Assembly (NCBI GenBank): GCA_014534425.1
Contig: JACVRN010000017.1
Span: 1-63,946 of the forward strand
Origin: Pyrinomonadaceae bacterium
Lineage (GTDB): Bacteria > Acidobacteriota > Blastocatellia > Pyrinomonadales > Pyrinomonadaceae
DNA: 63,946 nt
Direction: 5' to 3'
Below the pieces are notes generated by a model, which saw only the letters and a list, made by a program, of their open reading frames with translations, was not told the origin of the DNA and did no database searches. Positions 59,862 through 63,946 of the stretch are shown piece by piece (the first letter of the stretch is position 1; every line of letters starts with the position of its first letter). A program made the translations under genes and the position numbers.

Positions 59862-60944
59862 ATGAAAGTCGCTGCCATCGTTCCTTATCACACGGGCTTC
59901 TGTGCCGGGCAGAGGTTTAGAATAGAGCTTTGGGCCGGACACCTCAGGGAGCGCGGCATAGAGGTGGAGTATTATCCCTTCGCCAGCCCCACGCTGACCG
60001 GCAGGCTTTACACTCAGGGGCAGACCTTTCAGAAGGGGCGCGAGATGCTGCGCTGCTATGTTGAGCAGTTGAGCCGCGTGCTGCGCGCCTCGCGTCCAGA
60101 CTCAATCTACATCTACCGCGAAGCGGCGCTGATTGGCCCGGCCTGGATTGAGCGCCTGACCCGTCGCTGGAAGGCACCCATCATTTACGACATAGACGAG
60201 CCGCTCTTTATCCCTTATGTCAGCCCGCGCAACGGTCGCCTGAACAGGCTCAGATTCTTCTCGAAGGTGAACACGCTGCTTGAAATGAGCGACCACGTGC
60301 TGGCCGTCAATCAGGCCATAGGAAAGTACGCGGAACGTTTCGCCGAGCGCGTCTCAATCGTCCCTATGGCAGTGGACACGGAAAGGTACAGCCCCGCGCA
60401 GAAAGAGCAGGCAGAGTTGTTGCCTCCGCGCGTCGGGTGGGTGGGGACGCTGACGAACCAGCCCAACCTGGAACTGGTCGCAGAGCCTTTGAGAAGACTC
60501 AAGGAGTCGCACGGCGCGATACTGCGCGTGATTGCGGACGAGCCTATGACGATTGACGGCGTGGACGTTGAGTTCATCCCGTGGGCCTATGACATTGAAG
60601 TGCCGCGCCTTCAGGAATGCCAGATAGGGATTGTGCCTGTGAAGCCTAGCGTCTGGAGTCCCTGGAAATTTTTCTTTAAGCTGATTCAGTATATGAGTCT
60701 CGGGATGGCCGTGGTTGCCACGCCCACGGGGTCTAACAAGGAGATAATACGCGACGGCGAAAACGGCTTTCTGGCGGACTCCGACGAAGAGTGGTACGAG
60801 CGCCTCAGGACTTTGATGGAGAACGAAGAGCTTCGCCGCGAGATGGGACGGGCCGCGCGCCGTACCGCCGAAGAGCATTTCAGCCTCGCGCGCCAGATAG
60901 ATTTTATTGAAGGAGTGTTTCAGAGCAACTCTGTGGCAAACTGA
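59862..60944 (+). CDS. GT4-family glycosyltransferase
   Basis: 360 residues. KVAAIVPYHTGFCAGQRFRI at the start, SIYIYREAALIGPAW, PIIYDIDEPLFI, VSIVPMAVDTERY and FFFKLIQYMSLGMAVVATPTGSNKEII with donor-binding residues. It follows the CDP-sugar cassette after an 84-nt gap, so it may transfer that sugar; this is inference. Confidence 0.87.
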   Translation: MKVAAIVPYHTGFCAGQRFRIELWAGHLRERGIEVEYYPFASPTLTGRLYTQGQTFQKGREMLRCYVEQLSRVLRASRPDSIYIYREAALIGPAWIERLTRRWKAPIIYDIDEPLFIPYVSPRNGRLNRLRFFSKVNTLLEMSDHVLAVNQAIGKYAERFAERVSIVPMAVDTERYSPAQKEQAELLPPRVGWVGTLTNQPNLELVAEPLRRLKESHGAILRVIADEPMTIDGVDVEFIPWAYDIEVPRLQECQIGIVPVKPSVWSPWKFFFKLIQYMSLGMAVVATPTGSNKEIIRDGENGFLADSDEEWYERLRTLMENEELRREMGRAARRTAEEHFSLARQIDFIEGVFQSNSVAN

Positions 60945-60950
60945 TTTTGT

Positions 60951-62411
60951 ATGAACAGCGCTCTTATACTTGCCGCAATCATTATCTTTACCTCCATCAT
61001 CATACTTGTGCCTGGCCTGGGCGCTCCGGCGGTGATTGTGGTGTTGGTGCTGGCCTCCATAGCTTCCGTCATCATCTATTCAAACCGGGCGCACGGCCCC
61101 TTTCTGCTCAGAATCTTCATCTGCGGGCTGATGATAAGAATTATCATAGGCACGACCATCTATCTTTTTAACCTTCAGGAATTCTTCGGCGGCGACGCCA
61201 TCACCTACGACCAGTTCGGACTCCTGACCCTGAACATCTGGCAGGGGAAGGACATGCATTTGAAGTATTACGTGGAGAGCTACTACCTTGGCGGCGGTTG
61301 GGGAATGCTCTACATGGTCGCAGCCATCTACGGGATAATCGGTCGCAACCCGCTCGCCATTCAATTCATCAGCGCAGTGGCCGGGGCCGCAACCGCGCCA
61401 GCAATCTTTCTCTGCGCGCTGCGTATCTTTCAGAGCATCAAGGTCGCGCGAACCACTGCGCTCTTCGCTGCCTTTTATCCTTCGCTGATTCTCTGGTCGT
61501 CCCAGGGCTTAAAGGACGGGCTGATAGTCTTTCTGCTGAGCGCTATCATGCTCATAACGCTCAGGCTGGGAGAGCAATTCAGCGTCAAGAACCTTTTAAT
61601 CCTGGGCTTCGCGCTACTATGCCTGCTGAGTCTGAGGTTCTACATCTTCTACATGATGGTCGCGGCCATAGGCGGGAGCCTGGTCATAGGGATGCGCTCT
61701 ACGACCATGACGAGCATGTTCCGGCAGTTCGCCACAGTCATCGTGATAGGTCTGTTCTTGACTTACTTCGGCGTACTGCGTACGGCGACACAGCAGTTCG
61801 AGACCTACGGCAACCTTCAAAGAATTCAGACAGGGCGATTAGACCAGGTGCAGACGGCCAACTCTTCCTTCGGCGCTGACGTTGACGTTTCAACTACCAC
61901 GGGCGCGCTCAGCGCCATCCCCATAGGCATGACCTATCTTCTGTTCGCCCCGTTCCCCTGGCAACTCGCCACCGTGCGACAGAGCTTGACGCTGCCCGAA
62001 ATGCTCGTCTGGTGGGGAGCGTTCCCATTCCTTGTGCTTGGATTGTGGTTCACACTTAAATACAGGCTGCGCCAGGCGCTGCCGATTCTGTTATTCAGTT
62101 CCATGCTCACGCTCTCTTACTCTATCTTTCAGGGCAACGTCGGCACGGCCTATCGCCAGCGCTCGCAGTTGATGGTTTTCTATTTCATCTTCGCCGCAGT
62201 GGGCTTTGCGCTCGTGCAGGAGATAAGGGAAGAGAAGAATCGGCTGTCTCGCGCCAAGGCAGAAGAGCAGGCCGCCAAACAGGTCGCGCTGCGTCTGTCT
62301 CGCGCAGCCACCGGAGCCGGTGCGGCACCGTCGCCTGCCATCTGGAAGCAGGACGCGCCCGTGAAGATGGAAGAGGCAAAGAACGAGGAGGGAAGAAAGG
62401 ACAGCCGCTAG
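60951..62411 (+). CDS. Polytopic membrane protein, candidate O-antigen polymerase or membrane glycosyltransferase
   Basis: 486 residues with about 11 hydrophobic helices. FFGGDAITYDQFG after the second helices is an acidic periplasmic-loop motif like that of GT39/PMT-type and similar membrane glycosyltransferases; YPSLILWSSQGLKDGLIVFLLS also recalls this fold. A soluble tail of about 60 residues is rich in Ala, Glu and Lys. No other Wzy candidate is visible in the window, so it is the best polymerase candidate. Confidence 0.65.
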   Translation: MNSALILAAIIIFTSIIILVPGLGAPAVIVVLVLASIASVIIYSNRAHGPFLLRIFICGLMIRIIIGTTIYLFNLQEFFGGDAITYDQFGLLTLNIWQGKDMHLKYYVESYYLGGGWGMLYMVAAIYGIIGRNPLAIQFISAVAGAATAPAIFLCALRIFQSIKVARTTALFAAFYPSLILWSSQGLKDGLIVFLLSAIMLITLRLGEQFSVKNLLILGFALLCLLSLRFYIFYMMVAAIGGSLVIGMRSTTMTSMFRQFATVIVIGLFLTYFGVLRTATQQFETYGNLQRIQTGRLDQVQTANSSFGADVDVSTTTGALSAIPIGMTYLLFAPFPWQLATVRQSLTLPEMLVWWGAFPFLVLGLWFTLKYRLRQALPILLFSSMLTLSYSIFQGNVGTAYRQRSQLMVFYFIFAAVGFALVQEIREEKNRLSRAKAEEQAAKQVALRLSRAATGAGAAPSPAIWKQDAPVKMEEAKNEEGRKDSR

Positions 62412-62413
62412 AA

Positions 62414-62442
62414 GCTTCAGAGCGCACGAAGCGCTCTGAAGC
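62414..62442 (+). terminator. 12-bp perfect hairpin after the membrane-protein gene
   Basis: gcttcagagcgc (62414-62425) and gcgctctgaagc (62431-62442) pair perfectly around acgaa, followed by ctcttgcttc. The position right after a stop codon suggests a terminator, but the T-run is weak. It may therefore only attenuate transcription into the following asnB. Confidence 0.5.
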
Positions 62443-62483
62443 CTCTTGCTTCGAGCGCTTAGCCTGTCCTTGAGAGGTTTGAT

Positions 62484-63946
62484 ATGTGTGGAATCGCTGG
62501 AATCGTTCGCCGCGACCGAGCGCCCGTAGACGGCGCTCTGCTTTCGCGCATGTGCGAGGCTATACGTCATCGTGGGCCGGACGAGGACGGTTTCTATGAA
62601 AAGGACGGAGCGGGCCTATGTATGCGGCGGCTCGCCATCATAGACCTGAGCGGCGGCCAGCAGCCTATGCACAACGAGGACGGCACGCTCTGGATAATTT
62701 TCAACGGCGAAATCTACAACTACCTTGAACTGCGCGAGAAGTTAGAAAAGCTCGGCCACAGCTTTTACACGGACAGCGACACGGAAGCAATAGTCCACGC
62801 CTACGAAGCTTACGGCACAGATTGCCCCAAACACCTACGCGGCATGTTCGCCTTCGCCATCTGGGACGAGCGGCGCGAAGAGCTTTTCCTGGCGCGCGAC
62901 CGCGTAGGCAAAAAGCCGCTTCTCTACGCGGAAGTAGATAATGAGTTCATCTTCGGCTCGGAATTCAGCGCGCTTCTTCTTCATCCCAAACTGAGCCGCG
63001 AAGTGGACACGCGCGCCATACACTATTACCTCTCTTTCATGTGCGTGCCCGCGCCGCTCACGGCCTACCGCTCCATACGCAAGCTTGAGCCGGGGCACTC
63101 CCTGTTCTGGCAGCGACACGGCGACACCAGGATTGAAAGATACTGGCAGCCCGACTTCTCAAAAAAAATTGATGTCGGTGAAGAAGAGGCGGGTGAGCGC
63201 GCAATAGAAATCCTGCGCGACGCCGTGAAAGTCCGCTTGATGTCGGAAGTCCCGCTCGGCGCGTTTCTTTCGGGCGGCGTAGACTCTTCCGCAGTCGTCG
63301 CGCTCATGAGCGAGCTTTCTTCCACGCCCGTCAAGACCTTTTCCATAGGCTTTGAAGAGCAGGATTTCAGCGAGCTTCATCACGCCCGTCGAGTGGCCGA
63401 GCACGTAGGCGCAGACCACCACGAATTCATAGTGCGCCCGGATGCTATGGAAGTTCTGCCCGCGCTCGTAGAGCATTACGGCGAGCCTTACGCAGACTCT
63501 TCGGCCATTCCCACTTACTATGTTTCCAGGGAGACGCGAAGGCATGTGACCGTGGCGCTCAACGGCGACGGCGGCGACGAATGCTTCGCGGGCTACGAGC
63601 GCTATGCGGCGATGAGGATGGCCGAGCGTTATCACAGGCTGCCAGGCATCCTGCGCGAATCCTTTATCGAACAGACTTTCGACTGGCTGCCCGCAGCGGG
63701 CGATAGCCGCAGCCCTTTGAACAAGGCCAAGCGATTTATGCGTGCGGCCTCATTGCCCAAGGTCGAGCGTTATCTGCGCTGGGTCAGCGTTTTTAACTCT
63801 GATGCCAAGCGAGAGCTTTACTCGGATGAATTCAGGCACGCGACGGAACACTTACGCGCCGCCAGTTTTCTTGAACCCTGGTTCGCCAGGGTCAACGGCG
63901 GGAGCGTGGTCGATGCGGCGCTCCTCGCCGACACGATGACCTACCT
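62484..63946 (+). CDS. asnB: AsnB-type glutamine amidotransferase, copy 4, 3' end outside the window
   Basis: 487 codons are present and the frame is open to the edge. Cys2 (MCGIAGIV), RHRGPDEDG, IFNGEIYNYLELR, synthetase loop LSGGVDSSAVV (262-272), IGFEEQDFSELHHAR and LNGDGGDECFAGYERY. This copy is closest to the classical AsnB and exosortase-associated amidotransferases. It follows the hairpin at 62414 and may begin a new transcription unit. Confidence 0.9.
   Translation, partial: MCGIAGIVRRDRAPVDGALLSRMCEAIRHRGPDEDGFYEKDGAGLCMRRLAIIDLSGGQQPMHNEDGTLWIIFNGEIYNYLELREKLEKLGHSFYTDSDTEAIVHAYEAYGTDCPKHLRGMFAFAIWDERREELFLARDRVGKKPLLYAEVDNEFIFGSEFSALLLHPKLSREVDTRAIHYYLSFMCVPAPLTAYRSIRKLEPGHSLFWQRHGDTRIERYWQPDFSKKIDVGEEEAGERAIEILRDAVKVRLMSEVPLGAFLSGGVDSSAVVALMSELSSTPVKTFSIGFEEQDFSELHHARRVAEHVGADHHEFIVRPDAMEVLPALVEHYGEPYADSSAIPTYYVSRETRRHVTVALNGDGGDECFAGYERYAAMRMAERYHRLPGILRESFIEQTFDWLPAAGDSRSPLNKAKRFMRAASLPKVERYLRWVSVFNSDAKRELYSDEFRHATEHLRAASFLEPWFARVNGGSVVDAALLADTMTY

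Overview
The window reads as a chromosomal segment of a free-living Gram-negative bacterium with roughly 57-60% G+C. Pointers are the Mpl murein-recycling ligase at the left edge, a stressosome operon without a nearby sigma-B gene, LytS-type and SET-domain proteins, and a very large surface-polysaccharide locus. The mix resembles Acidobacteriota (Blastocatellia-like), but that is inference; no rRNA or marker gene is present. I saw no tRNA, rRNA, IS element or CRISPR array.

Left half, minus strand (1-18946). From right to left: rmlB-rmlD (dTDP-6-deoxysugar), a BY-kinase/Wzc-type polysaccharide co-polymerase, a hexapeptide acetyltransferase, a DegT aminotransferase and a Gfo/Idh/MocA dehydrogenase (a partial UDP-diamino-uronate set), HerA-like ATPase, a pentapeptide-repeat membrane protein, LytS-family histidine kinase, SET protein, a secreted repeat protein, the stressosome genes rsbR-rsbS-rsbT followed by two RsbT fusions (with an RsbX/PP2C phosphatase and with a histidine kinase), a secreted protein, and the 5' part of mpl. 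Five intercistronic gaps here are filled from stop codon to start codon by imperfect hairpins made of reiterated 7-9 nt words.

Divergence zone (18947-20900). A 742-nt gene-free stretch with several hairpins separates the rmlB promoter from a secreted beta-helix protein. A 25-bp perfect-stem terminator and a sigma70-like promoter follow.

Right half, plus strand (20901-63946). One long polysaccharide locus: wlbA-wlbB-wlbC-wlbD (UDP-ManNAc3NAcA-type precursor); an epimerase, aminotransferases and methyltransferases; an unusual block at 30-39.6 kb (aminotransferase, two methyltransferases, two NodB-like deacetylases, an aldolase-Rossmann fusion, an ATP-grasp ligase, a GNAT and a WbqC protein); the Wzx flippase, which appears to start at AUA; several glycosyltransferases; a CDP-branched-sugar cassette (rfbF, rfbG, C-methyltransferase, 3,5-epimerase, reductase); and a polytopic membrane protein that may be the polymerase. 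Four separate AsnB-type amidotransferases are spread through it. Together these would make nucleotide-activated acidic, amidated, N-acylated and C-methylated sugars, assemble them on a lipid carrier, flip them with Wzx and polymerise them under control of the Wzc-type kinase.
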